Notes: generated by a model from the letters alone, not told the origin. Positions 31,207-39,974 are shown, counted from the stretch's first letter. The stretch: 64,000 nucleotides of DNA from Aeromicrobium phoceense (GCF_013868155.1 NZ_JACEOG010000001.1:620001-684000), one strand, 5' to 3'. A program made the numbers and translations.

Positions 31207-32126
31207 TGCGACTGAGGATCTTCACCGAACCGCAGCAGGGAGCGTCGTACGACGACCTCCTCGCCGTCGCGCAGGAGTCCGAGCGGTTGGGCTTCGACGC
31301 CTTCTTCCGCTCCGACCACTACCTCGCGATGGGCGGGGAGGGCCTGCCCGGTCCAAGCGACGCCTGGATCACGCTGGCCGGCCTGGCCCGCGACACGTCC
31401 ACCATCCGGCTGGGCACGCTCGTCACGAGTGCCACGTTCCGGCTGCCCGGACCGCTGGCGATCAGCGTGGCCGGGGTCGACCAGATGAGCGGTGGACGCG
31501 TGGAGTTCGGGCTCGGCGCGGGCTGGTTCGACGCCGAGCACCGGGCCTACGGGATCGGCTTCCCTGAGACGCCCGAGCGCTTCGACCGTCTCGAGGAGCA
31601 GCTGGAGATCATCACCGGCCTGTGGGCCGACACCTCCGGCGCCTACTCGTTCGAGGGCCGGCACTACACGGTCACCGACTCTCCGGCGTTGCCCAAGCCG
31701 GCGCAGGACCGGATCCCCGTGATCGTGGGCGGCAAGGGCAAGCGCCGCACCCCGGCGCTGGCGGCGCGGTTCGCCGACGAGTTCAACATCCCGTTCGAGT
31801 CGGCCGACTTCACCCGCACCCAGTTCGGGCGGGTGCGTGAGGCCTGCGAGAAGGCCGAGCGCGATCCGGCATCGCTTGCGTGGTCCAACGCGCTGGTGCT
31901 GTGCGCGGGATCGGACGAGACCGAGATCGCCCGGCGTGCCGCGGCGATCGGCCGCGAGGTCGACGAGCTGCGCGCCAACGGGCTCGCCGGCACGCCTGCC
32001 GAGATCCTCGACCGGATCGGCGAGTTCGCCGACGCCGGGTCCGAGCGCCTGTACCTGCAGGTGCTCGACCTGGCCGACCTGGACCACCTGCGGCTCGTGG
32101 CCGAGGAGATCCTTCCGCACGTCTGA
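31206..32126 (+). CDS. LLM-class F420-dependent oxidoreductase
   Basis: 306-residue TIM-barrel protein of the luciferase-like monooxygenase superfamily. FFRSDHYLAMGGEG, TIRLGTLVTSATFRLPGPLA, RVEFGLGAGWFDAEH and IPVIVGGKGKRRTPALAARFA are typical of actinobacterial F420-dependent enzymes. The cofactor (F420 versus FMN) is assigned from family resemblance. ATG 31206 shares a base with the preceding stop, so it is probably co-transcribed with the YtxH-like gene. A clear terminator hairpin follows. Substrate not predictable. Confidence 0.9.
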   Translation: MRLRIFTEPQQGASYDDLLAVAQESERLGFDAFFRSDHYLAMGGEGLPGPSDAWITLAGLARDTSTIRLGTLVTSATFRLPGPLAISVAGVDQMSGGRVEFGLGAGWFDAEHRAYGIGFPETPERFDRLEEQLEIITGLWADTSGAYSFEGRHYTVTDSPALPKPAQDRIPVIVGGKGKRRTPALAARFADEFNIPFESADFTRTQFGRVREACEKAERDPASLAWSNALVLCAGSDETEIARRAAAIGREVDELRANGLAGTPAEILDRIGEFADAGSERLYLQVLDLADLDHLRLVAEEILPHV

Positions 32127-32142
32127 GCACCGACGAACGATG

Positions 32143-32181
32143 AGGCATCCGACCCCGATCCGGGCTCGGATGCCTTGTCGT
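32143..32181 (+). terminator. Terminator after LLM oxidoreductase
   Basis: 10-bp stem AGGCATCCGA/TCGGATGCCT (32143-32152, 32166-32175) followed by TGTCGTTT, in the convergent gap with the MarR gene. Confidence 0.75.
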
Positions 32182-32200
32182 TTCGGCACTCGAACGCCGC

Positions 32201-32256
32201 GAATTACATCAGTGTGGTTTACCCACAACATTGTCCCCACCTGGGGACAACCGGGC
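32201..32256. repeat. Dispersed DnaA-box-like intergenic repeat, copy 2
   Basis: Begins GAATTACATC, contains TTTACCCACA and the near-perfect palindrome TTGTCCCCACCTGGGGACAA, and ends at the stop codon of the MarR gene. Same layout as copies at 16167, 39918 and 40252. Confidence 0.6.
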
Positions 32257-32781
32257 TCAGGACGGGCCCACCTCGAGCCGGCCGCGCTCCATCTCCGACG
32301 TGAGGGACTGCAGGAAGTCGATGATCGCGGGCCTGGCTTCCACCGGCACCCTGGCCGCGATGGCCTTCATCCGCTCGTGCATGTCGGCCAGGTGCACCGA
32401 CATCTCGTGGCGGGCCTGCTCGGTGGGGACCAGCACCACGGAACGACGGTCGGTGGGGTGCGGCACGCGCTCCAGGTGTCCGGAGGCGACGAGCCGGTCG
32501 ACCAGGGTCGTCACGGCGGCGGTGCTGATGCCGAGGTGGTCTGCGAGCCGGCGCGGGGTCACCCCCGGGACCGCGCTGCCCTGCGGATCGGACTCCGCGA
32601 TCTCCACCGCGCGAATGACGTGACGCAGCGATCGCAGGTCGGTGGGGTTGACCCGCATCGCGTCGCTGAGGCGGTTGCGCATCTCCCGATCGGCCCGGAC
32701 GAGCTCGCGCACGGCCCTCAGCAGGTCGCGTTCGTCGTCGGTGTAGTCGGGTGCCACGGGGGTACGGGGAAGTGGACGCAT
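32257..32781 (-). CDS. MarR-family regulator, probable carotenoid-operon repressor (CrtR-like)
   Basis: 174-residue winged-helix protein: DLRSLRHVIRAVEIAE, then the recognition region PRRLADHLGISTAAVTTLVDRL and the wing ASGHLERVPHPTDRRSVVL. Start ATG 32781 has AAGGGG 5 nt upstream. A GTG two codons earlier is less well placed. It is divergent from idi-crtE-crtB-crtI across an AT-rich 87-bp promoter region, exactly the arrangement of CrtR in Corynebacterium, a MarR repressor of the crt operon whose DNA binding is relieved by the precursor GGPP. Function by analogy. Confidence 0.88.
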   Translation of the reverse strand: MRPLPRTPVAPDYTDDERDLLRAVRELVRADREMRNRLSDAMRVNPTDLRSLRHVIRAVEIAESDPQGSAVPGVTPRRLADHLGISTAAVTTLVDRLVASGHLERVPHPTDRRSVVLVPTEQARHEMSVHLADMHERMKAIAARVPVEARPAIIDFLQSLTSEMERGRLEVGPS

Positions 32782-32816
32782 CGGCACCCCTTCATCATAG
32801 GCACTATTTATATAAG

Positions 32817-32845
32817 TTGATATCTAGATTGGTTAGCAATATCGT
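32817..32845 (+). promoter_or_regulatory. Promoter of the carotenoid operon
   Basis: -35 TTGATA (32817-32822), 17-bp spacer, -10 TATCGT (32840-32845) in a strikingly AT-rich stretch (32795-32845) for this genome. Short A+T-rich dyads such as GATAT...ATATC overlap the spacer and are candidate MarR operators. Confidence 0.65.
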
Positions 32846-32868
32846 TCGAGGTGTCACCAGGAGGTCTT

Positions 32869-33528
32869 GTGGAACCCGTGCTCGACCACGCAACCGGGGC
32901 AGCGGACGCCGCTGCGCCGTCCAGCGGCACGCGCTCGGGCCTGCCCGACCGGCTCCCGCACGGGGATCCCGACGACCTCGTCGTCCTGCTGGACGACGAG
33001 AGGCGCCCCATCGGCACGGCTCCCCGGCACGACGTCCACGGCCAGGACACGCCGCTGCACCTGGCGTTCTCCTGCTACCTGATCGACGGTCGCGGTCGCG
33101 TGCTGCTCACCCGGCGCGCCCTCGGAAAGCGGTCGTGGCCCGGCGTGTGGACCAACTCCTTCTGCGGCCACCCGCGGCCCGGCGAGGACCTCGTAGACGC
33201 GGTCAGCCGCCATGGCCGCGGTGAGCTCGGCCTCGAGCCCGCATCCATCCGCCCGTTCCTGCCCGACTTCGCCTACCGCGCGGTCGACGCCTCCGGAGTG
33301 GTGGAGAACGAGGTGTGCCCCGTCTTCGTCGCCCGCGCAACCGACGAGGCGCAGCCCCATCCCGACGAGGTGGAGGAGCTGCGCTGGGTCGACGTGTCCG
33401 ACCTGCGCGAGACGGTGCGGATCGCGCCGTGGGCGCTGAGCCCGTGGCTGGTCGAGCAGGCTGCCGCGATCGAGGAGGCGGACGCCTGGCACGTGCTGGC
33501 GCCGGACGAGACGGAGACGAGTCCATGA
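32869..33528 (+). CDS. idi: Isopentenyl-diphosphate delta-isomerase, type 1
   Basis: Interconverts IPP and DMAPP to feed carotenoid synthesis. The 219-residue NUDIX-fold protein has LHLAFSCYLIDGRGRVLLT, WPGVWTNSFCGHPRPGE (active-site Cys), and the Glu region VVENEVCPVFVA. GTG 32869 follows AGGAGG by 4 nt. An upstream in-frame GTG at 32851 would begin at the predicted transcription start. The stop overlaps crtE (ATGA). In Corynebacterium idi is usually elsewhere, so its position as first gene of this operon is noteworthy. Confidence 0.93.
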   Translation: MEPVLDHATGAADAAAPSSGTRSGLPDRLPHGDPDDLVVLLDDERRPIGTAPRHDVHGQDTPLHLAFSCYLIDGRGRVLLTRRALGKRSWPGVWTNSFCGHPRPGEDLVDAVSRHGRGELGLEPASIRPFLPDFAYRAVDASGVVENEVCPVFVARATDEAQPHPDEVEELRWVDVSDLRETVRIAPWALSPWLVEQAAAIEEADAWHVLAPDETETSP

Positions 33529-34577
33529 CCCTGCAATCGGAGCTCGACTCACTCCTGCACTCGGCCCGCGTCCCCGGCCTGAGCCGCGACCACCACGCAC
33601 TGCTCACCGCCCTCGACCTCGGCAGCTCCGGCGGCAAGCGCTTCCGGCCGTGGCTCGTCACGACGGTGCACGCGGCCTTCGGCGGCGACCAGCCCGACAC
33701 GGTGGTCGATGCCGTCGCCGCGGCCACCGAGCTGCTCCACACCGCCTTCGTGATCCACGACGACGTGATTGACAACGACGACACCCGCCGTGGACGGCCC
33801 AGCGTGCCGGGCCTGTTCCGCTCCGACGCCACCGAGCTGGCCAGCTCGCCGGACGACCACGACACCTACGCGCGCGCCGGCGCGATCCTCGCCGGCGACC
33901 TGGCACTGGCCGCGGCGATCCGCGCCGTGGCGACGTGCGGCGTCGACCCGGTCACCACCCACCGTCTGCTCGATCTCCTCGACGCCACGCTGCACGCCTC
34001 CGCCGCCGGCGAGCTGGCCGACGTCCGCCTGGCCCTGGGCACCGCCATGCCGAGCGCCGACGAGGCCATCGCCGTCACCGAGCACAAGACGGCCGTCTAC
34101 TCGTTCGTGCTGCCGCTGCAGGCCGGTGCCGTCCTCGCAGGGGCCGACGAGTCCGCCGTGCGTGTCCTCGGCGAGATCGGCCGCTGCCTGGGCGTCGCGT
34201 TCCAGCTCCACGACGACGTGATGGCGATGTTCGGCGACCCCGAGACGACGGGCAAGGACTCGATGGGCGACCTGCGCGAGGGCAAGCGGACGCCGCTCAT
34301 GGTGCACGCGTCACAGACGGCCGAGTGGGAGCGGATCGCGCCCCACCTCGGCGACCCCGACCTCACCGAGGCGGCCGCAGCCGGCGTGCGCGAGGCACTC
34401 GCGGCCTGCGGCTCGCGGGGCTACGTGGAGGACCTCGCCGACGGCCACCTGGCCCTGGCGCGCGAGCACGCCCGCACCCTCGACCTCGAGCGGTCGCTCC
34501 TGGACCCCCTCGTGGCGCAGGCTTGGCACATGGCCGCCACGACGCACGACCCCGCCGCCCGGGTCGGTGCGGCATGA
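33525..34577 (+). CDS. crtE: Geranylgeranyl diphosphate synthase
   Basis: Builds C20 GGPP. The 350-residue protein has KRFRPWL, the first aspartate-rich motif HDDVIDND within AFVIHDDVIDND and RRGRPS, then the second aspartate region FQLHDDVMAMFGDPETTGKD. The second motif is DDxxA rather than DDxxD, a variant common in actinobacterial CrtE. ATG overlaps the idi stop, and its TGA overlaps crtB. Product chain length cannot be read exactly, but a GGPP synthase fits the pathway. Confidence 0.93.
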   Translation: MTLQSELDSLLHSARVPGLSRDHHALLTALDLGSSGGKRFRPWLVTTVHAAFGGDQPDTVVDAVAAATELLHTAFVIHDDVIDNDDTRRGRPSVPGLFRSDATELASSPDDHDTYARAGAILAGDLALAAAIRAVATCGVDPVTTHRLLDLLDATLHASAAGELADVRLALGTAMPSADEAIAVTEHKTAVYSFVLPLQAGAVLAGADESAVRVLGEIGRCLGVAFQLHDDVMAMFGDPETTGKDSMGDLREGKRTPLMVHASQTAEWERIAPHLGDPDLTEAAAAGVREALAACGSRGYVEDLADGHLALAREHARTLDLERSLLDPLVAQAWHMAATTHDPAARVGAA

Positions 34578-35476
34578 GCGCACTCCACCACGATGAGCAC
34601 GGCCGCTCGGGATCGACCGCCGCCACCGAGGCCTACACGCTGTACGACGACGTGGCCGAGGGTGCCGCCGCGCTCGTGATCAAGCGCTACTCCACGTCGT
34701 TCTCGCTGGCGTCACGGCTGCTGAACGAGCCCGTGCGCACGCGCGTGTGCAACATCTACGCGCTCGTGCGCGTGGCGGACGAGATCGTCGACGCCCCGCG
34801 CCCGGACGGCGACCACGACCAGCAGCTGCGCGTGCTCGACTCGCTCCATGCCGAGGTCCACGAGGCCATGCGCACCGGGCACAGCGCGAACCTCGTCGTC
34901 CACGCATTCGCGCGCACGGCGCGCGCGTGCGGGATCGGCACCGACCTGGTCGACCCGTTCTTCCAGTCGATGCGCACCGACCTCTTCCGCACCGACCACG
35001 ACGAGGCCAGCTTCGCGACGTACATCTACGGCTCCGCCGAGGTCGTGGGCCTGATGTGCCTCAAGGCGTTCCTCCTCGACCAGCCCCGGCCCGAGGCGCA
35101 GTACGCCGAGCTGGCCCCCGGCGCCCAGCGTCTCGGCGCCGCCTTCCAGAAGGTGAACTTCCTGCGCGACCTCGGCGACGACCGCGACAACCTCGGCCGC
35201 AGCTACGTTCCCGGACTGGACCCGGAGCACTTCGACGTCGCGATGCGCGACCGGCTGCTCGACGACATCGACGCCGACCTCGCCGCCGCCGCGGCCGTGA
35301 TCCCGCGCCTGCCCGCCGGCAGCCGCCGCGCGGTCGCCGCCGCCCACGCCCTCTTCGCAGAGCTGTCACGGCGGCTCCGCAACGCCTCGCCCGCCCGGAT
35401 CCGCTCGGAGCGCATCCGCGTGCCCGGCCCGGCCAAGGCTCGGGTCGTCGCGCGCGCCGTCACGGTGGGCGTCTGA
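34574..35476 (+). CDS. crtB: Phytoene synthase
   Basis: Condenses two GGPP to phytoene. The 300-residue squalene/phytoene synthase family protein shows RYSTSFSLASRLL, IYALVRVADEIVDAP (first Asp-rich motif), AGAQ-like APGAQRLGAAFQKVNFLRDLGDD split between the conserved Gln and the second DxxxD region, and RSYVPG. ATG overlaps crtE (ATGA), and the TGA shares one base with crtI. Length is normal. Confidence 0.94.
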   Translation: MSALHHDEHGRSGSTAATEAYTLYDDVAEGAAALVIKRYSTSFSLASRLLNEPVRTRVCNIYALVRVADEIVDAPRPDGDHDQQLRVLDSLHAEVHEAMRTGHSANLVVHAFARTARACGIGTDLVDPFFQSMRTDLFRTDHDEASFATYIYGSAEVVGLMCLKAFLLDQPRPEAQYAELAPGAQRLGAAFQKVNFLRDLGDDRDNLGRSYVPGLDPEHFDVAMRDRLLDDIDADLAAAAAVIPRLPAGSRRAVAAAHALFAELSRRLRNASPARIRSERIRVPGPAKARVVARAVTVGV

Positions 35477-37074
35477 TGCGCCGCGTCACCGTCATCGGCG
35501 GCGGGATCTCCGGACTCGCCACCGCGGCCCTCCTGGCCGCCGACGGCTGGTCGGTCGACCTGCTCGAGCAGCGCGACGACGTGGGCGGGCGCGCCGGCTC
35601 GTGGAGCAAGAACGGCTTCCGCTTCGACACCGGCCCCTCCTGGTACCTGATGCCCGAGGTCTTCGAGCACTTCTTCCGGCTCCTCGGGACCACTGCGGAC
35701 GAGCAGCTCGACCTCGTCCGGCTCGATCCGGGCTACCGCGTGTTCTTCGAGGGCAATGAGCAGCCCGTCGACGTGCGGGCCACGCGCGCCGAGAACGTCG
35801 CCCTGTTCGACGCGATCGAGCCCGGCGCGGGCCGTCGCCTCGAGGACTACCTGGACTCGGCGGCCGACACCCACCAGATGGCGGTCGACCACTTCCTCTA
35901 CACGAGCTTCGAGCGGCCGGCGAACCTCGCTCACGCCGACGTGCTGCGCCGGGCGCCGCGCCTGGCCGGACTGCTCGGCCGCTCGCTGGAGTCGCACGTC
36001 GCCGCGCGCTTCGACGACACGAGACTGCGCCAGATCCTGGGGTACCCCGCCGTGTTCCTCGGCTCGTCGCCGTCGCGCGCGCCGAGCATGTACCACCTGA
36101 TGAGCGGGATGGACCTCGCCGACGGCGTGCTCTACCCGCAGGGCGGCTTCTCCACGCTGATCGACGCGATCGCCGCCCTGGCGCGCGCCCGCGGCGTGCG
36201 CATCCGCACCGGCGCCACCGTCATCGGCATCGACACCGCTTCCACGGGCCGCGCCCTGCCCACGCGGGGCGCGCGGGCGCGGGTCGAGGGGGTCACGTTC
36301 CGCACCGACGACGGGATCGAGCGGATCGATGCCGACGTCGTGGTCGGCGCGATGGACCTGCACCACCTCGAGACGCGACTGCTGCCCGAGCACCTGCAGA
36401 CCTACCCGGAGTCGTGGTGGAAGCGCCGCGATCCGGGCCCGGGCGCCGTGCTGGCGTACCTCGGGGTGGAGGGCGAACTGCCCGAGCTGGCCCACCACAC
36501 CATGTTCTTCACCCGGGACTGGGCCGCGAACTTCGACGACGTCCTCGGTCGGCCCGGCCGGGTGCCGGACCCTGCGTCCTCCTACGTGTGCCGTCCGTCG
36601 GCCACCGACCCATCGGTGGCTCCCGAGGGCGACGAGAACGTGTTCATCCTCGTGCCGGTGCCGGCCGACGTGAACCTGGGGCGCGGGGGCGTCGACGGGG
36701 GAGGCGATCCCGTGGTCGAGAAGACCGCGGACGCGGCCATCGGCCAGATCGCCTCGTGGGCGGGCGTGCCCGACCTGGCCTCGCGGATCAAGGTGCGGCG
36801 CACCGTGGGACCCGGTGACTTCGCCGCAGACCTGAACGCGTGGTCGGGCGGGGCTCTCGGGCCCGCCCACACCCTGCGCCAGAGTGCCTTCCTCCGCGCG
36901 CGCAACGCCTCGCGCAAGGTGGACGGGCTGCTCTACGCCGGAGCCAGCACGATCCCGGGCATCGGGCTGCCGATGTGCCTGATCAGCGCGGAGCTCGTCC
37001 TGAAGCGGCTGCGCGGCGACCGGTCGGCGGGCCCGTCACGCGAGCCACGGGCCGGCACTACGGTGGTCGCGTGA
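35476..37074 (+). CDS. crtI: Phytoene desaturase (lycopene-forming)
   Basis: FAD-dependent 532-residue desaturase that converts phytoene to lycopene. The N-terminal dinucleotide motif is VTVIGGGISGLATAALL, followed by DVGGRAGSW and FDTGPSWYLMP. The C-terminal carotenoid-desaturase signature is LLYAGASTIPGIGLPMCLIS. ATG 35476 overlaps crtB by one base, and its TGA overlaps crtYe as GTGA. Four desaturation steps are expected because the downstream elongase uses lycopene. Confidence 0.95.
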   Translation: MRRVTVIGGGISGLATAALLAADGWSVDLLEQRDDVGGRAGSWSKNGFRFDTGPSWYLMPEVFEHFFRLLGTTADEQLDLVRLDPGYRVFFEGNEQPVDVRATRAENVALFDAIEPGAGRRLEDYLDSAADTHQMAVDHFLYTSFERPANLAHADVLRRAPRLAGLLGRSLESHVAARFDDTRLRQILGYPAVFLGSSPSRAPSMYHLMSGMDLADGVLYPQGGFSTLIDAIAALARARGVRIRTGATVIGIDTASTGRALPTRGARARVEGVTFRTDDGIERIDADVVVGAMDLHHLETRLLPEHLQTYPESWWKRRDPGPGAVLAYLGVEGELPELAHHTMFFTRDWAANFDDVLGRPGRVPDPASSYVCRPSATDPSVAPEGDENVFILVPVPADVNLGRGGVDGGGDPVVEKTADAAIGQIASWAGVPDLASRIKVRRTVGPGDFAADLNAWSGGALGPAHTLRQSAFLRARNASRKVDGLLYAGASTIPGIGLPMCLISAELVLKRLRGDRSAGPSREPRAGTTVVA

Positions 37075-37397
37075 GCTGGCTCTACCTCGCCTCGGTGATC
37101 GGGGCGGGCTTCTGCATGGGACTCGTCGACCGCCGCTGGCGGCTGTTCCTCTTCCGGAAGGCCTCGAACGCGCTGGTCGTCCTGGCCGTCGGCTTCGTGT
37201 TCTTCCTGGTGTGGGACATCGTGGCGATCCGGCTCGAGGTGTACGCGCGGGGCGAGTCCCCGGCGATGACCGGGATCGAGGTGGCCCGCGAGCTGCCGCT
37301 CGAGGAGCTCTTCTTCATCGTCTTCCTCTGCTACGTCACCGGCGTGCTGCACGGGCTGTTCACGATGCTGCTCGACCGCAGGACGGTGACCCGATGA
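37071..37397 (+). CDS. crtYe: C50 carotenoid cyclase subunit (CrtYe-like)
   Basis: 108-residue membrane protein with three helices and the conserved motif RELPLEELFFIVFLCYV found in heterodimeric lycopene cyclases. It needs the next gene product to be active. In Corynebacterium the CrtYe/CrtYf pair forms the epsilon rings of decaprenoxanthin, and in other genera homologous pairs form beta or gamma rings, so ring type is open. GTG start overlaps crtI, and stop overlaps crtYf. Size matches the family. Confidence 0.88.
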   Translation: MSWLYLASVIGAGFCMGLVDRRWRLFLFRKASNALVVLAVGFVFFLVWDIVAIRLEVYARGESPAMTGIEVARELPLEELFFIVFLCYVTGVLHGLFTMLLDRRTVTR

Positions 37398-37735
37398 CGT
37401 ACCTCGGCCTCGCCGCGGTCTTCACGGCCGCCACCCTTCCCGTCCTGGCCCTCGCGGTCGTCACGCGGCGCCCCGACCGTCGCTGGTGGGCCGCCACCGG
37501 GCTCACCGCCGTGGCGCTGGCCGTCCTGACCGCGGTGTTCGACAGCGTGATGATCGCCGCCGACCTCTTCCGGTTCGACGAGTCGGCCCTGACCGGCATC
37601 CACGTGGGGCTCGCGCCGATCGAGGACTTCGCGTGGCCGCTCGCGGCCACGATCCTGGTCTCGTCGCTGTCCCTGCTGCTCTCGCGGCCGGCCCGCCACT
37701 TCGACTCCACCGTCTCGGCGCAGGACCAGGCGTGA
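37394..37735 (+). CDS. crtYf: C50 carotenoid cyclase subunit (CrtYf-like)
   Basis: 113-residue partner of the preceding cyclase subunit, with three helices and the diagnostic segment GLAPIEDFAWPLAATILV after DLFRFDESALTGIHVG. Both halves keep their family motifs, so a functional heterodimer is likely. ATG overlaps crtYe (ATGA), and TGA overlaps crtEb (GTGA). Together with the elongase it would convert a C50 open-chain intermediate into a bicyclic C50 carotenoid. Confidence 0.88.
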   Translation: MTYLGLAAVFTAATLPVLALAVVTRRPDRRWWAATGLTAVALAVLTAVFDSVMIAADLFRFDESALTGIHVGLAPIEDFAWPLAATILVSSLSLLLSRPARHFDSTVSAQDQA

Positions 37736-38607
37736 GCCGCGCCGGCCAGGTGCTGGCGTCGTCCCGCCCGCTGTCGTGGGTCAACACGGCCTTCCCGTTC
37801 GGCGCGGCCTACCTGCTGGCAGGCGGTGGGCTCGACGTCGCGTTCTGGGTGGGCTGCGCGTACTTCTTGGTGCCCTACAACCTGCTGATGTACGGGATCA
37901 ACGACGTCTTCGACTACGAGTCCGACCTGCGCAACCCGCGCAAGGGCGGGGTCGAGGGGATCGTGCTCGACCGTCGCATCCACCGGCTCACGATCTGGTC
38001 GGCGGTCCTCTCGAACGTGCCGTTCGTCGTGGTGCTGGCCGCGATGGGATCGCCACTGTCCAACCTCGTGCTGGCGGTCAGCATCTTCGCCGTCATCGCG
38101 TACTCGGCCCCGATGCTGCGGTTCAAGGAGCGCCCGTTCCTGGACTCGCTCACCTCCAGCACGCACTTCGTCAGCCCCGCCGTGTTCGGGCTGGCCCTCG
38201 CGGCCGCCCGCGGCGGCGAGGTGGAGCTCGGGGTCACGGTCGTCGCCGCCATCGCGGGCTTCTTCGCGTGGGGCATCGGTTCGCACGCGTTCGGCGCCGT
38301 CCAGGACGTCACCGCCGACCGCGCGGCCGGCATCGGCTCGATCGGCACGGTCCTCGGCGCCCGCAACACCACGCGATTCGCCTTCGCGGCCTACCTCGTG
38401 GGCGGCCTGTGCCTGCTGGCGCTGCCGTGGCCCGGATCCCTCTCCGCCCTGCTGGTGCTGCCCTACGCCGCCAACATCGCGCCGTACCTGTCGATCACCG
38501 ACGAGCGGTGCGAGGAGGCGAACGCCGGCTGGCGCCGCTTCCTGTGGCTGAACTTCGTCACCGGATTCCTGGTGACGCAGCTGCTGATCTGGATCAGCCT
38601 CCGGTGA
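37732..38607 (+). CDS. crtEb: Lycopene elongase (UbiA-family prenyltransferase)
   Basis: 291-residue membrane prenyltransferase with about eight helices. The first Asp-rich motif is YGINDVFDYESDL and the second is VQDVTADRAAGI, both typical of UbiA enzymes that add DMAPP units. In C. glutamicum the homologue turns lycopene into the C50 flavuxanthin. Presence of this gene, plus a heterodimeric cyclase, argues for C50 rather than C40 end products. GTG 37732 overlaps crtYf. Its 3' end overlaps the convergent glycosyltransferase gene by 14 bp. Confidence 0.92.
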   Translation: MSRAGQVLASSRPLSWVNTAFPFGAAYLLAGGGLDVAFWVGCAYFLVPYNLLMYGINDVFDYESDLRNPRKGGVEGIVLDRRIHRLTIWSAVLSNVPFVVVLAAMGSPLSNLVLAVSIFAVIAYSAPMLRFKERPFLDSLTSSTHFVSPAVFGLALAAARGGEVELGVTVVAAIAGFFAWGIGSHAFGAVQDVTADRAAGIGSIGTVLGARNTTRFAFAAYLVGGLCLLALPWPGSLSALLVLPYAANIAPYLSITDERCEEANAGWRRFLWLNFVTGFLVTQLLIWISLR

Positions 38608-39337
38608 CGTGGCGGGGCCGGAACCGGTCCTGCCAGCGCTTCCACGGCGGGCGCTCCGCCCAGTTGAGCCTCAGTGTGGTGACGGCGCGGTCCATCCGGC
38701 GCGCCAGCTGCTTCCGGCCCCGCACCGAGCGTCCCGAGACACCCAGCCGCAGGGCGCGGTCGTAGCGGATCACGGACTCCGGCCCGAGCGCGAAGGCGAG
38801 GTCCATGTCGTCGTGCACGTCGTCGAACCGGTGCACCCGGTCGCGCACGCGCTCCCAGCTGGTGCGGCGGATCGCCATGCTCGATCCCCACAGCGGATGG
38901 TGCCCGAGGGCCAGGTACGTCAGGACGTAGTAGGCGCCGAGGTAGGCCACCGTGGCGATGCGGCCCAGGACGGGCGGCAGGTCGTGGAACCAGCCGGCCC
39001 CGGTGACGGCATCGACCTCGGGGTCGGCCATCGCGCCGGCGACCCGCGCGATCCAGTCGGGGCCGGGCCGCGAGTCGGCGTCGAGCCGGGCGATCACGTC
39101 GCCCGTGGCCGCGTCGTAGCCGGCGGCGGCCGCCGGGGGGATGCCCAGGCGCGGCTCCACGACGACACGCGCTCCGGCGGCCGCGGCGACGGCGGCCGAG
39201 TCGTCGGTGCAGCCGTTGTCGACCACGACCACCTCGAGCGGGGCCACGGTCTGGAGCGCGAGCAGACGCAGGCACTCGCGGAGCTCGTCGGCGTCGTCGT
39301 GCACGGGGATGACGACCGAGACCGTCGGGGTGGTCAC
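38594..39337 (-). CDS. Family 2 glycosyltransferase
   Basis: 247-residue GT-A enzyme: VSVVIPVHDDADELRECLRL, VVVVDNGCTDDSAAVAAAAG, and the metal-binding DxD in VIARLDADSRPGPDWIAR; PLWGSSMAIRR follows. A short hydrophobic stretch near residues 125-145 may associate with membrane. Position at the end of the carotenoid operon, convergent and overlapping crtEb, suggests it could glycosylate the C50 carotenoid (a CrtX-like role), but GT2 enzymes have many acceptors. GTG start overlaps the upstream membrane gene's stop. Confidence 0.88.
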   Translation of the reverse strand: MTTPTVSVVIPVHDDADELRECLRLLALQTVAPLEVVVVDNGCTDDSAAVAAAAGARVVVEPRLGIPPAAAAGYDAATGDVIARLDADSRPGPDWIARVAGAMADPEVDAVTGAGWFHDLPPVLGRIATVAYLGAYYVLTYLALGHHPLWGSSMAIRRTSWERVRDRVHRFDDVHDDMDLAFALGPESVIRYDRALRLGVSGRSVRGRKQLARRMDRAVTTLRLNWAERPPWKRWQDRFRPRHVTGG

Positions 39338-39885
39338 CGGCTCGGCTCCGCGGCCGACGTGCGGCTCACCACGAGCGCGGCGACCAACGCGCCGACCGCT
39401 CCGGCGGCGAGGTCGCCGATCGTGTCGTCGTAGCCCACCTGGATCCGGTCGTCGATCCAGGTGTGGCCCATCCACTCGAGGAACTCCCACACCACGGCGA
39501 GCGCGACGGCGGTGGTGATCGTGACGACGAAGGCGCCGAGCCGGGGGCGCGCGAGCCGGGGGTCGTCGTGGGTGGCGAGGGCGCCGACCTTCACGAGCAC
39601 CTGCCAGGTGAGGGCCGCGATCAGCCCGGTGGCTGCGGCGTGGACGACGAGATCGAGGCCCGGGACGGCGAGGTACCAGTCGAGCTGGGCGGCCCAACCG
39701 CCGAGCAGGAGGGCGCCGCAGAAGGTGACGTCGAGGGCCGGCCCGGTGCCGACCGCGCGAGGGATGAAGAGCGCCCCGAGCACGAGGAAGAACAGTGCAA
39801 AGCCGATCCATCCCCCGTGGATCGTGGCCGCCACGACGCTGACGACACCGGCGGCGCGCAGGGCGTCCGGGACGATCAACGGCAT
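39334..39885 (-). CDS. DUF2238/YjdF-like membrane protein
   Basis: 183 residues with about five to six helices and the C-terminal motif WEFLEWMGHTW with YDDTIGDLAAGAVGA, the pattern seen in YjdF/DUF2238 proteins. Function unknown. Start ATG 39885 is supported by TAGGAT (39892-39897) ending six bases upstream, implying a leaderless mRNA. Stop overlaps the glycosyltransferase start (GTGA), so they form a two-gene operon that runs towards the carotenoid genes. Confidence 0.85.
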   Translation of the reverse strand: MPLIVPDALRAAGVVSVVAATIHGGWIGFALFFLVLGALFIPRAVGTGPALDVTFCGALLLGGWAAQLDWYLAVPGLDLVVHAAATGLIAALTWQVLVKVGALATHDDPRLARPRLGAFVVTITTAVALAVVWEFLEWMGHTWIDDRIQVGYDDTIGDLAAGAVGALVAALVVSRTSAAEPSR

Positions 39886-39917
39886 TCGGACATCCTACTG
39901 ATGCCGGTGAATTCCAC

Positions 39918-39974
39918 GAATTACACCCGTGTGGTTCATCCACATGGCTGTGCACAGGTGGGGACAAACCCACC
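39918..39974. repeat. Dispersed DnaA-box-like intergenic repeat, copy 3
   Basis: Begins GAATTACACC, contains GTTCATCCACATGG, CTGTGCACAG and TGGGGACAA, and ends at the stop of the small membrane-protein gene. Closest relative is copy 4, 280 bp away. Confidence 0.6.
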
